Shown: positions 21,095-32,355, numbered from the stretch's first letter. The stretch: DNA of 64,000 nucleotides from Gracilaria gracilis (GCA_030374805.1 JARGSG010000028.1:248001-312000); one strand, 5' to 3'. Notes: generated from the sequence alone by a model not told the origin. A program made the numbers and translations.

Positions 21095-21847
21095 ATGGTT
21101 ATCGGAAATTGCCTGCAGTCCGGAGTAAGCCGAGGCTCTGGCGCTTTTGTCCAGTGTCCTCTTGGGCTCCCAACTGGACTTAATACTGCGTCTATTATTG
21201 GACAATGCTGCAGGAATTCATTCACAGGGTTTAAGATAGTACATACCAAACGCAAACAGCGTCCCATCTCACTTCCTGTTAACTGTCAGAATCTCGGTTA
21301 TGAGGAAGACGAAGGTATACAAATCGACGAGCATCTTGATTCACAGTGGGATTTTGAAATAGACGAAGATGAGCTCGTGGAGATTGAGGCCAACCCGTCC
21401 ATTCCGCAAATTAACTCAGTCACCCTTGTGGGTCGACTTGGTGCTGATCCGTTGTTCAAAGTAACCTCTTCGGGCGCTGAGTTGTGTACATTTTCCATGG
21501 CCGTGACCCATGATTATGATCCCACTGATAGTGACGAAGACAAGACAAGTTGGTTTGATATTGAAGTTTGGGGAAGTTTGGCTAAATATGCTTCCAGGGC
21601 GCAAAAGGGGGTTCGTGTTGGAGTTAGCGGAAGTCTAGGGTTCAACTGCTGGACTGGAAGGGACGGCTTGGAGAGAGAGGATCCAATCATTAGAGCAAAT
21701 ACTTTCGAAATCTTACAATCTCGTTCAGAACAACGACCCTATTCAAGAGGTCACAAGGAGAATGATGGTGGTCGGCCACCAGAACCAAGATCCACAAGTG
21801 ATTCGTATCCAAGCCTTAGTGGAAACCTTCGAGACCTTCCATTCTAG
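21095..21847 (+). CDS. organellar single-stranded DNA-binding protein (SSB, OB fold)
   Basis: 250 aa with an ATG start. About 105 N-terminal residues are an organelle-targeting stretch plus an acidic linker. The bacterial-type SSB fold starts at INSVTLVGRLGADPLFK (about 107) and continues with AELCTFSMAVTHDY, TSWFDIEVWGSLAKYA and VRVGVSGSLGF. The C-terminus is Ser/Arg/Pro-rich and lacks the acidic DDDIPF-type tip of bacterial SSB, ending instead in NLRDLPF. The likely role is to protect single-stranded DNA in plastid or mitochondrion during replication and repair. Which organelle cannot be decided here. It is convergent with the USP gene, 98 bp apart. Confidence 0.88.
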   Translation: MVIGNCLQSGVSRGSGAFVQCPLGLPTGLNTASIIGQCCRNSFTGFKIVHTKRKQRPISLPVNCQNLGYEEDEGIQIDEHLDSQWDFEIDEDELVEIEANPSIPQINSVTLVGRLGADPLFKVTSSGAELCTFSMAVTHDYDPTDSDEDKTSWFDIEVWGSLAKYASRAQKGVRVGVSGSLGFNCWTGRDGLEREDPIIRANTFEILQSRSEQRPYSRGHKENDGGRPPEPRSTSDSYPSLSGNLRDLPF

Positions 21848-21945
21848 CTAGGATAAACTTAACAATGTTTACTGACACGAACAATAGTGAGTGAACAAAC
21901 GTAAAGCCCCGAGATGAGACACGAGATACTTTGAAGTTAGACGCG

Positions 21946-24474
21946 TTAGACGCGTTCGTAATACAGCAGATAGGGTTCGCTATTAAGAACATCCTTTTCA
22001 GTTGCTCTAGATATCTTTGAATCATTGCAGAAGTACCAGCTACCTCTGCTATCAGATTCCACCCCTTCGCGAACATAAGCCGTGTAATGGCCACCTGAAA
22101 GCGAACCGCCGTGAACGCAAACACCGGTAAGAATGTATTGATAAGCTTCGGATCTTGCCGGCTCCGTACAACCTTTCTCCTTCCGTTTTCTTTTTGTCAC
22201 GTTCTGTGAGTTATCCTCGTGATCATCTCTGTCCTCATTATCGACATCCATGAAATTAGTAATATCCAGTTTAGCTGGGAAGGCGACACTGCCTGATATC
22301 TTCCGCAGTCCCCCCCGGAAACCTGTCTGCATGAAACGCTTCAGTTGAATGGCCAAAACATCAGGGGCTTCTCGTATCATAAATCGTTTTTCAGCCGTAG
22401 TACGAACGGTAGGCACATCAACTTTGACGCCTCTCAGCAGTTTGTCTTCCTCTGCCCTGGTCAGAGGGGAAACCTTGACGCCAGCGTTCCCTCTTTCAGT
22501 CTCAAGTTCTTCCTCAACTATCAAATCTCCATCTTCATCCGAACATACGCTACTGCTGCTCTCGCTGCTAGTGACAGGGGAAGACACTATTTCAGACGTA
22601 TGCGACTCCCTAGAAGCACCAACCGACGATTGGAATGCAACGCTTGTTATCTTGCACTGCACATTTTCCCTCTTCTCCTGAGATCGGACATCGAGGTCAT
22701 CTGATCCTTGTTCTGAGGACGAGTCCACAAGTGGAAGGGCTTCGATTCGTTGAGCTACTTTCCGAACCTTATCGACAAGAGGCTTCGTGACAATACGCTT
22801 CCTCTGCAAAGCAACTCGAAGTTTTTCCCTTCTGGTACATTCCTCGCAACCGTATGCATTCTCGCCTTCAAGCACCTCAATTTTTGTAAACTCCTCCAAG
22901 CTACCAATGATAGATTTATAGCCATAGGGCGCGGCACTGGAACTTCCACCGAAACCGCCAAAAAACGTAGAGATAAATGACGACGGACGGCGGGTGCTCT
23001 GGACGGTCGTGGGCTGCCTTTCTGGCAACGCCTTGTTCTCGTCTTGGGCTCGCGCTGCTTCGGAAGTAGAAAACGCGGTCATGCCCTTCACATCTTCCAA
23101 TGCAGAGTCATTGCTATCACAGAAGTCGTCGTCGAACAAAGATGGAAGACAATAGCTATCAGTGTCATCGTCTTCAATTACCGCCTCTGTATCAGATGAG
23201 ACCGCGTTTTCTGTGTTGAGAACGCTCGGATGAACAATTAGGCGGTTTTCCTGAACTGGCTCCGCTTCGTAAGGATTTACCTTCTTGCGTAATTCGTCCA
23301 TGGGATCGGAACAAACCTGAGAGCCTTGACTCGGTCGCACCGTGCGAGGCGGCGGTGGCAAGGGAGGTGGAGGTGGCGGTATAGCTACGGTTTTCGTCGT
23401 CACAGCGGATTGCTCCAGTTCCGAATACTCAAATTTGGGAGCATCCAGCGATTTTCCATCCGAAACGTTTACCGTTTCAGGCGCTTCGGATTCATCAATG
23501 TCGGAAGTTTGCTCCTTGGCCTTTTCCTCACTTTTCTCCTCTTTTGGTACCAGAGGAAGCTGGAGGTCGAGAAACGGTTCTGTTACTGATGACTTCGACC
23601 CGCATTCTTTGCAAACTATTGTCGATGACAAAGTACCGCCAAATGTACGCTCAATTATGGTGAGAAGCTTTTCAGCTGGAATCGGTTCCGGTTCGCTGGC
23701 TTCGGCCGAACTACTCTCGCTCGCTGGTGACTGAGCATCGTCTAGAGAAGCAGACGCTGTGTTAACAGACTCTGTGACCGAGGACGCTTTGGAAATGTCC
23801 GAAATTGATTCTCCAGGTAGCTGTGGACCGATAAACACAACTGCATCATCGACTATTGGACTCTCGTCGGCTATCTCGTCGAGAGAAGTTGTAGACGTGA
23901 GTGTACCACTGTCGGATGAAGAGTCTGAAACCTCGCTTTCGTGAACGGGGGGAAGAATGCCCCTGTGAACCTTGGATAAGCGCTGCTTCTCTTCCTCAAC
24001 GACGCCGTCAAACAGGACTCTCATCAGTTCATGAGAGTCCTGTTGCGCACGCCCACGGAAGTTGGGGTTCTTCTTGCCAACTTCCGTGAACAGTTTGGAA
24101 GGGTTGTATACAGAGGTGGTACTAAGGTCCCACATAGCGACGAAAAACGAACGTAGGGCAGCAGTGAATGGGCCCTCACCTGGGCACGGCGCGCTTCCGA
24201 CGAAATATTCGCGGAAAGTTGCCACGCGGGCAAGGTTCTGCATGACAGCATTGAAGAAGCAAGTGTTACCTAGATTGGTGAGGCCGCGGGGGGCGGGAGC
24301 ATCGCCGCGAACAACGGCCTCCCTAAGAAGTGTAAGGCGATGGCTGGCAGCGGCGGGGTCGGTGGCGTTGCGGGCAGAAAGGCGATTGCGTTCGCGCTCG
24401 GCTCGCTTCTCGGCGGCGCGCTGGCGCTTGGAGCCTTTCCTGCGCGCGGCCTTTTGGCTGACGCGGCGCCCCAT
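21946..24474 (-). CDS. ubiquitin-specific protease (USP16/45-like, C19 peptidase)
   Basis: 842 aa from the ATG at 24474 (MGRRVSQKAARRKG). The frame is open further upstream only through GC-rich promoter-like sequence. The Cys box GLTNLGNTCFFNAVMQN puts the nucleophile at Cys72. The His box HGGSLSGGHYTAYVRE is near residue 796, with SWYFCND and PYLLYYERV after it. A zinc-ribbon-like CKECGSKSSVTEPFLDLQL and a second CEECTRREK half lie on either side of a long Ser/Asp/Glu-rich insertion of several hundred residues with a Pro run. The arrangement resembles USP16/USP45, but no N-terminal ZnF-UBP domain is visible. It removes ubiquitin from substrates. The target is not predictable. Confidence 0.9.
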   Translation of the reverse strand: MGRRVSQKAARRKGSKRQRAAEKRAERERNRLSARNATDPAAASHRLTLLREAVVRGDAPAPRGLTNLGNTCFFNAVMQNLARVATFREYFVGSAPCPGEGPFTAALRSFFVAMWDLSTTSVYNPSKLFTEVGKKNPNFRGRAQQDSHELMRVLFDGVVEEEKQRLSKVHRGILPPVHESEVSDSSSDSGTLTSTTSLDEIADESPIVDDAVVFIGPQLPGESISDISKASSVTESVNTASASLDDAQSPASESSSAEASEPEPIPAEKLLTIIERTFGGTLSSTIVCKECGSKSSVTEPFLDLQLPLVPKEEKSEEKAKEQTSDIDESEAPETVNVSDGKSLDAPKFEYSELEQSAVTTKTVAIPPPPPPLPPPPRTVRPSQGSQVCSDPMDELRKKVNPYEAEPVQENRLIVHPSVLNTENAVSSDTEAVIEDDDTDSYCLPSLFDDDFCDSNDSALEDVKGMTAFSTSEAARAQDENKALPERQPTTVQSTRRPSSFISTFFGGFGGSSSAAPYGYKSIIGSLEEFTKIEVLEGENAYGCEECTRREKLRVALQRKRIVTKPLVDKVRKVAQRIEALPLVDSSSEQGSDDLDVRSQEKRENVQCKITSVAFQSSVGASRESHTSEIVSSPVTSSESSSSVCSDEDGDLIVEEELETERGNAGVKVSPLTRAEEDKLLRGVKVDVPTVRTTAEKRFMIREAPDVLAIQLKRFMQTGFRGGLRKISGSVAFPAKLDITNFMDVDNEDRDDHEDNSQNVTKRKRKEKGCTEPARSEAYQYILTGVCVHGGSLSGGHYTAYVREGVESDSRGSWYFCNDSKISRATEKDVLNSEPYLLYYERV

Positions 24475-25268
24475 GAGCGGGGAATGAGCAACGAAGGAGG
24501 ATAGGACAAGAAGAACGGCTGAGACAAGGAGGGTGGGAAGCGGGTGAGGACGGTGCGCGATCAAGAAAAACGCCAGCACTGCAGCGGAGAGGAAAGGAGG
24601 AGGGAGGTTGGGATTGAGAACGGAACGCGGCGCTAACGCGCGCGTAGGGCGCGGGAGACGATGAATATCGGGGGAGTGCGGGGCGGGCGGTGGTGTGTGA
24701 GGAAGGGTTCGGCGAGTGCGGAAGCGGGAACTTCGGGGGGAGTCTCGGCCGCGCAAGGGCTTGACGGGAGGGGGAAAGCTGATTGCCGGCCGCTTGCGCA
24801 GTGCGCACGCGCAAGCGCTAGAAAGGCGTCTGCGGCGCGGCCGCCGCCGGTGATGCCCCGACACCTGGCGCGCGTGCATTGGCGCACGACTCTCGCCGTG
24901 ACGCGAACGCGAACGTTCTCGAGCGTCCACGCTGGCACGCGCCGATCGAAGAAATATGCGCGACTGCGTATCATAACGGCCGTTCCACGGACTGCGCGAT
25001 CGTCCAGTCTGAATTCGACGGTCGCCGGCGCTCCCCACGTGTACAAGGCGGACAGCGCGCTGTGCATCCTGCGTGTCCTTCGATTCGTCGTTCGCGCCAA
25101 AACCTCGGTCGCCCCCAAAGTTTGGGCCAAACCCCCCCATCGCTGTGCGCAAACTGCACGCATGCTTTCATTCGCTGATATCACGGCTATCACGCGCCTT
25201 TGCCGTCTCATGCGAACCTGGAACGCCATCTGTCATTCTCCGCGAGATCCCATCCTGAATTGAGAGCA
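24475..25268. promoter_or_regulatory. GC-rich divergent intergenic region between USP and RFC2
   Basis: Nearly 800 bp separate the two start codons. The sequence is rich in CpG and keeps long frames open on both strands by composition alone. Their translations are low-complexity Arg/Ser/Pro/Ala. It most likely contains a bidirectional promoter. No discrete factor-binding sites were identified. Confidence 0.5.
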
Positions 25269-26264
25269 ATGCAGTCTACCAACAAGCCGCATTCAAAGGC
25301 GGGGTCGCAGCAAACTTACGAACTTCCATGGGTTGAGAAGTATCGCCCCAACACGCTCGACCAAGTCGTTGGCAACCCCGACGTCATAGACCGCATGCGC
25401 GTGATCGCCAAGAATGGAAACATGCCCAATATCCTGCTGGCCGGGCCGCCCGGCTGCGGGAAAACCACCTCCATCCTGGCTCTAGCGCGAGAAACGCTTG
25501 GGAGTCAGCTCAAGAACGCCGTGCTCGAGCTCAATGCTTCCGATGACCGAGGCATCGATACCGTGCGCACCAAGATCAAAATGTTTGCCCAAACCAAAGT
25601 AACTCTTCCGCCGGGTCGTCACAAGATCGTACTCTTGGATGAGGCCGATTCTATGACGCCCGCCGCGCAACAGGCGTTGAGACGCACAATGGAGCTGCAC
25701 AGTAACACCACCCGATTCGCCCTCGCTTGCAACCTGTCGTCCAAGATCATAGAGCCCATACAGAGCCGCTGCGCCGTTGTACGATTTCGTCGTCTAACGG
25801 ACGAGCAAATTGCCACCAGGCTGAAGACAGTACTCCACTCTGAGAAGGCGCCATACGACCAGAGCGGCATTGATGCCGCTGTATTCACGGCAGACGGGGA
25901 CATGCGCATAGCACTCAACAACATTCAGAGCACCTTTAACGGCTTTGGATTCGTCAGTGAGAAGAACCTCAACAAGGTGTGTGATCAACCGCACCCCAAA
26001 GTAGCAGCTGAGTTCCTCACGTTGTGCTTGGAGAAAGATATTGACAAGGCCCTTGCGAAGGTTATGTTTTTGGTTAACCAAGGTTACTCATCTCTTGACA
26101 TCATTCAAACTATCTTTCGCGTCGCTAGAACCATGAAGGTCGACAAGGAAATCACCAAGCTTAACATGTTGCGAGAAATTGGTCTTATTCACATGAGAAT
26201 GGCCAACGGGGTCACCTCTCCCATTCAACTAGCTGCTCTTGCATCACGCCTATGCCAAGCGTAG
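25269..26264 (+). CDS. RFC2: replication factor C subunit 2 (clamp loader AAA+ ATPase)
   Basis: 331 aa from the ATG at 25269. It begins with the RFC box [18 protein letters not shown]. Walker A is [10 protein letters not shown], followed by [12 protein letters not shown]. Walker B is [11 protein letters not shown], followed by [21 protein letters not shown]. Sensor 1 and the SRC motif occur as [14 protein letters not shown]. The C-terminal collar helices have [20 protein letters not shown] and end LASRLCQA. Subunit choice rests on the RFC2 (yeast Rfc4) pattern [18 protein letters not shown] and QSTFNGFGF. It loads PCNA onto primed DNA in the pentameric RFC. Intron-free and intact. Confidence 0.95.
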   Translation: MQSTNKPHSKAGSQQTYELPWVEKYRPNTLDQVVGNPDVIDRMRVIAKNGNMPNILLAGPPGCGKTTSILALARETLGSQLKNAVLELNASDDRGIDTVRTKIKMFAQTKVTLPPGRHKIVLLDEADSMTPAAQQALRRTMELHSNTTRFALACNLSSKIIEPIQSRCAVVRFRRLTDEQIATRLKTVLHSEKAPYDQSGIDAAVFTADGDMRIALNNIQSTFNGFGFVSEKNLNKVCDQPHPKVAAEFLTLCLEKDIDKALAKVMFLVNQGYSSLDIIQTIFRVARTMKVDKEITKLNMLREIGLIHMRMANGVTSPIQLAALASRLCQA

Positions 26265-26983
26265 GGGCTACATCTAGTCGTTTGCCCTGACCGTCGTTTT
26301 GAGGCCCAGAGCATTCCAATCTCGACAGCGCTCACGCACGTCATGAGAACAAAGGTGGAAGACGATAAGTGGTTATCCCTCAATCACGTCAGGAATTGAC
26401 AATTGGCGAGGCTATTGGCCCAAGGTGAGCGTTATTTTTAACACCCGATGCTATATGCCGAGATCCTAAATGGGAGTAGTTTTTTGTGAGAAGTGGCGTG
26501 TGGCGAGAATCTGGGGGACACGTCGCCATCAAACCACCCGAGGGCGCCAATATCTACCTTCGTACTACCTTCGTAGATAGTTGACCTTCTAGCGGAACTG
26601 GTAATGAACGCAGTGTTCGGACTAAGTGTACGACGACAGGATTAACTCGGACAAGCTTGGCTCATGATGCAAGGAGAAAAAAAGGCACAATGGTGTATGG
26701 ATGGTACAGGTTAAGGGAAGCTGCTCCTACTACGTTAGGGATTAAAAACCCATCAAAGACAAGCAACGAAATGGGTCAGAACGGAGAGATTCCCAACATG
26801 GGAACCACTTAAAGAGAATTATGAGCACGCTCATATACCAAAGAGTGGAGGAAAACTGTTTGACCGAAAGGTCCCATGCTTGCGAATGCATGTTAAATTC
26901 AAAACAATGGTAAGATGGAAATCAAAGGAAAGGTCTCCTACCAGTCAACTCTTCTGGGTAAACAACACCCAATGAATACTCTT
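26265..26983. other. intergenic between convergent RFC2 and NDUFV1 genes
   Basis: No gene is seen. At 26551-26580 there is a small inverted and direct repeat (TATCTACCTTCGTA, repeated as CTACCTTCGTA, closing with GTAGATA). The rest is featureless. Confidence 0.4.
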
Positions 26984-28462
26984 TCATTGAGCTGTCGCCT
27001 GCAGGTTCTTGGCTTGAAACTCCGCAATGCGTCGTTCAAATTCTGGGCGGAAGTGACGGATCACCCCTTGAACAGGCCAAGCGGCGGCATCACCAAGGGC
27101 ACAAATAGTATGTCCTTCAATTTGCTTTGTGATTTCCCACAGCATATCGATTTCTTCCACTTTTGCATCTCCTTCCTTCATTCGTTCCATAAGCATCCAA
27201 AGCCAACCAGTACCCTCACGACACGGGGTGCATTGCCCGCACGACTCGTGCTTGTAGAAATACGAGAGGCGTGAAATCGCAGCAATGACATCTGTGCTCT
27301 TATCCATAACAATAACTGCCGCAGTGCCAAGTCCAGATCCAACAGCTTTCAAAGAATCAAAGTCCATGAACACGTCCTCACATATATCCTTTGGCATTAA
27401 TTGAACAGAAGAACCTCCTGGGATTATTGCGAGCAGGTTGTCCCAACCACCACGGACACCGCCACAATGTCGATCGATCAATTCCCGCAGCGGGATCGAC
27501 ATTTCTTCCTCCACGGTACACGGATTATTGACATGACCTGAGATGCAGAATAGTTTGGTGCCTGCGTTTCCTTTACGCCCAAATGATGCAAACCAATCAG
27601 CGCCACGGCGGAGAATTGTAGGAACAACTGCGACTGTTTCGACATTCGTTACAGTAGTCGGGCATCCATAAAGACCGATGTTAGCGGGGAATGGCGGCTT
27701 CAGACGCGGTTTTCCTTGCTTTCCCTCCAAGCTTTCAATCATAGCAGTTTCTTCACCGCAAATATATGCTCCAGCGCCATGAGTAACGTAAACGTCAAAA
27801 TCGAAGCCGGATCCGCTCGCATTTTTGCCAAGCAGGCCTTTCGAATAAGCTTCTGCAACTGCTTCTTCGAGATTCTTTCGTTCGTCAATAAATTCTCCCC
27901 GGATATATATGTATGCGGCTCGGGCGCTCATAGCACGCCCAACAAGGAGACAGCCTTCGACAAGCTTGTGAGGATCCGATCGCATGATTTCACGATCCTT
28001 GCAAGTTCCCGGTTCAGACTCATCTGCGTTGACGACGAGGTAATTAGGCCTACCGTCAGGGTTTTCTTTAGGCATGAATGAATATTTCAGCCCTGAAGGA
28101 AATCCAGCTCCGCCACGTCCACGAAGTCCAGATGCTTTGATCTCATTGATAATCCAATCGCGTCCCATATGTACAAGGTCTTTCGTTCTGTGCCAATCGC
28201 CGCGCTTCAATGCTCCGTCTAGACGCCAATCTCCATCGCGGTAGAGGTTGGTGAATATGCGATCTTTATCAGACAGGCCCCCATGTGACCCAGTGTAGTT
28301 GGAAACTCTCCACGTCTCTTCGCTTTTCGACGTAGGTTCCGGGGCAGCAGCTGCAGCTTGTTTCGGCGTGGTGGATTTGAGGGTGGACAAAGCTCGCACG
28401 TAAGAAGAGCCGACGTTGCGGCTTCGCTGCATCGCAATCGAGAACGCAGATCTCAGCGCCAT
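26984..28462 (-). CDS. NDUFV1: mitochondrial complex I 51-kDa flavoprotein subunit (NDUFV1)
   Basis: 492 aa from the ATG at 28462 ([16 protein letters not shown]). A basic, Ser-rich presequence of about 60 residues targets the mitochondrion. The FMN/NADH-binding region has [35 protein letters not shown] and [18 protein letters not shown]. The N3 [4Fe-4S] ligands are in [12 protein letters not shown] (about residue 405), with the fourth Cys in [21 protein letters not shown]1 takes electrons from NADH and passes them to the iron-sulfur chain of respiratory complex I. Full length and intact, with no introns. Confidence 0.97.
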   Translation of the reverse strand: MALRSAFSIAMQRSRNVGSSYVRALSTLKSTTPKQAAAAAPEPTSKSEETWRVSNYTGSHGGLSDKDRIFTNLYRDGDWRLDGALKRGDWHRTKDLVHMGRDWIINEIKASGLRGRGGAGFPSGLKYSFMPKENPDGRPNYLVVNADESEPGTCKDREIMRSDPHKLVEGCLLVGRAMSARAAYIYIRGEFIDERKNLEEAVAEAYSKGLLGKNASGSGFDFDVYVTHGAGAYICGEETAMIESLEGKQGKPRLKPPFPANIGLYGCPTTVTNVETVAVVPTILRRGADWFASFGRKGNAGTKLFCISGHVNNPCTVEEEMSIPLRELIDRHCGGVRGGWDNLLAIIPGGSSVQLMPKDICEDVFMDFDSLKAVGSGLGTAAVIVMDKSTDVIAAISRLSYFYKHESCGQCTPCREGTGWLWMLMERMKEGDAKVEEIDMLWEITKQIEGHTICALGDAAAWPVQGVIRHFRPEFERRIAEFQAKNLQATAQ

Positions 28463-29819
28463 GTTAGCTTTGACAAACACTCACGAGGAGGTTGTCTCGC
28501 ACGTACGCAAGAATTGAGGATGTCGCCCGTGGAGATTGAGAGCTTCACCCAGTTCCTTGCAAATTAAGCATGTCTGTCATGTGTGCGCAACGACATCAAG
28601 ATGCAATGCGAGGCAGCTGCTTCTTATCGTCAACAAGGTGGAAACGTGTGGTTGCGTTCGTGGCATTGGCAATTGCTCGGCTACTAGAGATAACTACAAG
28701 GGCATCGCAACGTAGACAATTTAGTAGCCTCGAAACTGAAATTTTCAAAAGTTGAGTTTGGGTTTGAAGTTCGAACGACATGAAAATTTCGATGAAATCG
28801 ACGAGCCTCGGACTCTCGGCCCGTCCCCGGACAACCGCCATAAAAAGCCGCTCTTCTCGTCTTCCACCACATCCTTCTGCAAGGGTGTCTAGCCAGATAG
28901 ATATTGCTGAATCCTCGGGGCCTCAAGATTGCTTCCGAGAAGACTCGAATCGATGCACTTTCGCTTTAGGCCTCGGGATGGTCAAGACCTACCTTGAGTA
29001 ATGAGCTCGATCTCCACTTCTGAAGAAGGAAGTCGTGTTCAGATTAACGTTGTGTGGGTGTTATCAAGTACTTGCAATCCTTCTTATTGTGGTACAAGAA
29101 CATGGTCTTCGCGGCGGCGAGCTACACCTCCCGATCGACTGGTGCCGCGATCTGTGCCATCTGTGAATCGAGACCTGTAGCTCATCACCGTGTCTTGACG
29201 TGATCAACACAGCATAGGCGACGATTGATAACAGCTTGGAAGTGACGAACATACTTTTTGGTCCGTGTTTAGGAGTGCACATGTGTGTGTGATTGAAACC
29301 GGGTAGCTCTGGTGACTCGGAGCATCTGATCCAAGCTGTTATCACATCATCTTTGACTTGTTGCCTTTCTTTGCTTCTCCCTTTTGATAATTACCTCTTC
29401 AAACCCTCTGTTACCTGACTTTTCTACTTCATTTCGCGCGTAGTTGTTCACCACTTCTCTTATTGGATGAGTGGTTGCTAGATGGACAAAGTTCCATACT
29501 TTGATATTTCACTTTTGTGATTGAATCGTTGAACTTCGCCATTAAGTATCGTATGTTTCTTAACTCCCCATGTAGGGGATTGTGGATTGAATTATGTCTC
29601 GTTTTTAGCGGTCGTCAAGGTTCATCAACAAGGTCGCGTTCTCGGTATTTAGCGGTCGTCGAAGATGGACGGTAGTCCTTTTCTGCAACCATTCATATCT
29701 TTCCCGCCCAGACGCAGACGGTTAAGAAGCTTCCGAACTGCGGAATCTCTCGAGCGATGTTGCGTAGCTTGTAGCCTTTTTGTAAACAAGCACCGAGTTG
29801 TCTATTCAATTGATTTGCT
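28463..29819. other. gene-free interval
   Basis: About 1.36 kb with only short, unconvincing frames. A 13-base direct repeat, TTTAGCGGTCGTC, occurs twice at about 29605-29660, upstream of the LPMO-like gene. The right half is probably that gene's promoter. No RNA gene was recognised. Confidence 0.4.
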
Positions 29820-31022
29820 ATGTGTTCCAAAGTTTATGTCTCCTTCATCATATTCAGCTTTCTATTTGCAAGTGGGAAAAGTCACAGTCATCTTGCAAAT
29901 CCTCTTCCAACGAGACGTCTAGACTGCAGAGTGGGTAACGGAAGGCCAGAAAAATGCTACGGACCCTGTCCTGCTCTAGATACGTATGGCGAACCAACTG
30001 GAATCAGCCCGAACAGACCAGCTGAAACTTGGCGTAGAGGGGAACGTCGGTATGTATCGTGGCACAGAAACAACCATGGGAAACGAGAATCTGGATTTGT
30101 CAGATTGACCTTAGTGCCAGTTAGTAAGATGATGGACAAGAACGCCCATAAGAAGTTCACGTTTCAAATATCTTGCTGGAGCTCAGGGTTACATAAATGC
30201 CCCTCTAGAAATGAAAGAGTCTGCGGAAACGATGCCGAAGGGATGGCTTACAAAGTTCCAATTACTGTTCCCTCTGTTTACCCGGACGGCGTATATGTGT
30301 TTGGCTGGGCATGGTATGGCGGTGGAGACTTTCGAGGAAAATGCTTCTTTGGAGACTATTACAGTTGCTCCTTTGTGCGAATTCAAGGTGGAAGAAGAGT
30401 TACGAGGTCATACTCTCCTGAGTTTGTTGCCGGCATTGGACAGCCATCTCAATCCACATGCATTTCGTCGGTTAATCGCGTGGGAATATGTGCTAGAGAG
30501 CCCTGCAGCGGCCCTGATATTGCGCCAAGGAAACCAGCTGACCTCCCGCGGGAAATACGTCTGCGAGATGCAATCCAAGAGGATAGTCGTGGAAAAGCGG
30601 GAGACGTCAGTCAAGGAGCGAGAGGAGGACGAAATACAAACCGGCCCCCAACGTCAGGACAGTCATCTTCACGAAAGGATGCGCTGGGAAAACCTCCTTC
30701 GATAAAGGGCTTCAGGATATATGATATTGGAAGCAGGCATTTCAAAACAACTCGGAGGCGAACAATTCGTATCCGCCTCGCTAAGTACAAGAAGGGGTTC
30801 ACTATTGGTTTAAAAGTGGAAGGGCATGTTTCAAAAGTTGCTTTCTCTGGTCGCAGGTTTTTTCATACTGAAGCAGTTCCGCCATACATAATCAATGGTA
30901 ACATGCGTCATCGTCTTCGCCCTCTCCCATGTCGGAAGGGTAAAACTCTAAAATACCGAGCTTCGTTGTTTGGCGTAAGCGGGAGAAGAAGAGATGTCGA
31001 CTTTAAGGTTAAATGTGTATAG
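29820..31022 (+). CDS. secreted LPMO-like protein with unknown C-terminal beta domain
   Basis: 400 aa with an ATG start. A signal peptide (VYVSFIIFSFLFASGKSHS) would be cut just before HLANPLPTRR. A mature N-terminal His followed by a Pro and Arg a few residues later is how lytic polysaccharide monooxygenases begin. A second candidate copper His is in YVSWHRNNH (about residue 80), and a conserved aromatic axial position could be in FFGDYYSCSFVRI. Several Cys (CYGPCP, CWSSGLHKC, CGND) suggest disulfides. After a Ser/Arg/Pro-rich linker (about 215-295), a C-terminal beta-rich domain (about 297-400, GFRIYDIGSRHFK to FKVKC) is not recognised. If this is an LPMO it would oxidise wall polysaccharides outside the cell. 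A non-catalytic LPMO-like copper protein is the alternative. Confidence 0.6.
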   Translation: MCSKVYVSFIIFSFLFASGKSHSHLANPLPTRRLDCRVGNGRPEKCYGPCPALDTYGEPTGISPNRPAETWRRGERRYVSWHRNNHGKRESGFVRLTLVPVSKMMDKNAHKKFTFQISCWSSGLHKCPSRNERVCGNDAEGMAYKVPITVPSVYPDGVYVFGWAWYGGGDFRGKCFFGDYYSCSFVRIQGGRRVTRSYSPEFVAGIGQPSQSTCISSVNRVGICAREPCSGPDIAPRKPADLPREIRLRDAIQEDSRGKAGDVSQGARGGRNTNRPPTSGQSSSRKDALGKPPSIKGFRIYDIGSRHFKTTRRRTIRIRLAKYKKGFTIGLKVEGHVSKVAFSGRRFFHTEAVPPYIINGNMRHRLRPLPCRKGKTLKYRASLFGVSGRRRDVDFKVKCV

Positions 31023-31209
31023 AACACATTGCATTCACTCACTGCGTAATACCATCTTGTTTCTTAACGAATTGATTGTAAACATTCCAAAAGTTTTGAT
31101 ATGAACAGTTCTTCTTGGCACCCACGCAGGCAAAAGCTCCAACGGTGTCTCTATGTTCACAGAAAAGCAATGACCGCATGGTGTTTATCAGTTATCGATG
31201 ACTATTGAC

Positions 31210-32355
31210 CTACTTCATGTACCGCTCCTGGACTTCGGCTACCCATCTGTTGTCCATATCTGGCTTTCCTACGAGTACGTCATACGTGACTCTTTGACCA
31301 TCTAAATTGGCGTACATGTATCCATTGGATTTGTCGATGGCTTTCACTAATCGCATCACACTCTCTTTGTCTTGAATGTCCAAAGTATGATATCCGACAA
31401 AGGGAAAGTCTTCAACAACGTCCACAATTGCTTCATTGAGCTTAGCATACTTCTTAAGGCGTGGATCTTGTCCCAATTCGTGCAAAAGTTTTCCAAGATC
31501 ACTCGCTTCCGTATAAAAATCCAAGTTTCGAGCTGGGAAGAGAAAAATTCGACAATCCAAGCAAGTTAGAACTACTCTCCCGTCTTAAGAATGTGAGTAC
31601 TGTTGAAAACGTACAAAGAGTCCCGTACTGTTCTATGAGATCAACTTTTGAAAGGACGTTAACGGCGGGAAGCTCAAGTTGTAACATCATCGTGGCAGAT
31701 GTAAGCATCACAGCGATAAACTTGGATGCGTCCGCGCAATAATGCGCATCAACCATGTTCACCTGCGTCAACTACCAACGAATTAGGCGGGATAATGTCA
31801 ATGTTAGGGCTACCGTATAACAAGGCTCGCAATTAACGTTGCATGGTTTCAGCCAACTTACTCTGTACCCTCGCTTATCAAGGCTTTGAACAATGGTTCG
31901 AATGCATTCATTATGAGTATATAGCTCAATTTGTCCCGGAAAGTCAAAAACAACGTATTTGCCTGTGTTCTCAGAAAGCTTCTTGTTTAACCACTCCATG
32001 TTTTTTTCAAGAAACTCCATTGCATAAAGAAGGCTTCCATTAGGGCCAAGGGAAAGTTCGGAGGCTACAGTTTCGGTGTTGACAAGTTCTGATATATCCG
32101 CGGCAGCTTCGTACGGTAACTTTTCATTTGCAGGGTCCATGTTGAAAACAACAGCATCTCTATTAGGAGCATTCAAACATCAATATGGAGCGCATATCAA
32201 AGGGAAACAAATGCGTTAGCGTTGGGGTGAAAACAGAACGTCGAGCTCTTTGATTCTTACCGCCCAATTGCTTTGAAGTACTGCATTAATCCAGCACAAT
32301 ACGTTGTTTTCCCCGACCCAGGAGCCCCAACAACTACCTGCCCAAAACCGACCAT
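31210..32355 (-). CDS. GPN2: GPN-loop GTPase 2 (4 exons)
   Basis: Exons in transcript order are 32355-32261, 32159-31862, 31762-31615 and 31532-31210. All introns have GT-AG ends and phases that fit, giving 287 aa. The P-loop is GAPGSGKTT (exon 1). Exon 2 has [18 protein letters not shown], the family-defining GPN loop [15 protein letters not shown], and G3 [12 protein letters not shown]. Exon 3 has [19 protein letters not shown] and G4 [10 protein letters not shown]. Exon 4 has [19 protein letters not shown] and [21 protein letters not shown]2 works with GPN1 and GPN3 in cytoplasmic assembly and nuclear import of RNA polymerase II. Its start codon is 69 bp from that of a possible tiny divergent gene. 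Confidence 0.92.

Noticed and set aside
24475-25152. N-terminal extension of the USP open frame by 226 codons.
   Set aside because: Low-complexity Arg/Ser/Pro sequence in a GC-rich region with other frames open too. The ATG at 24474 precedes normal-looking protein.
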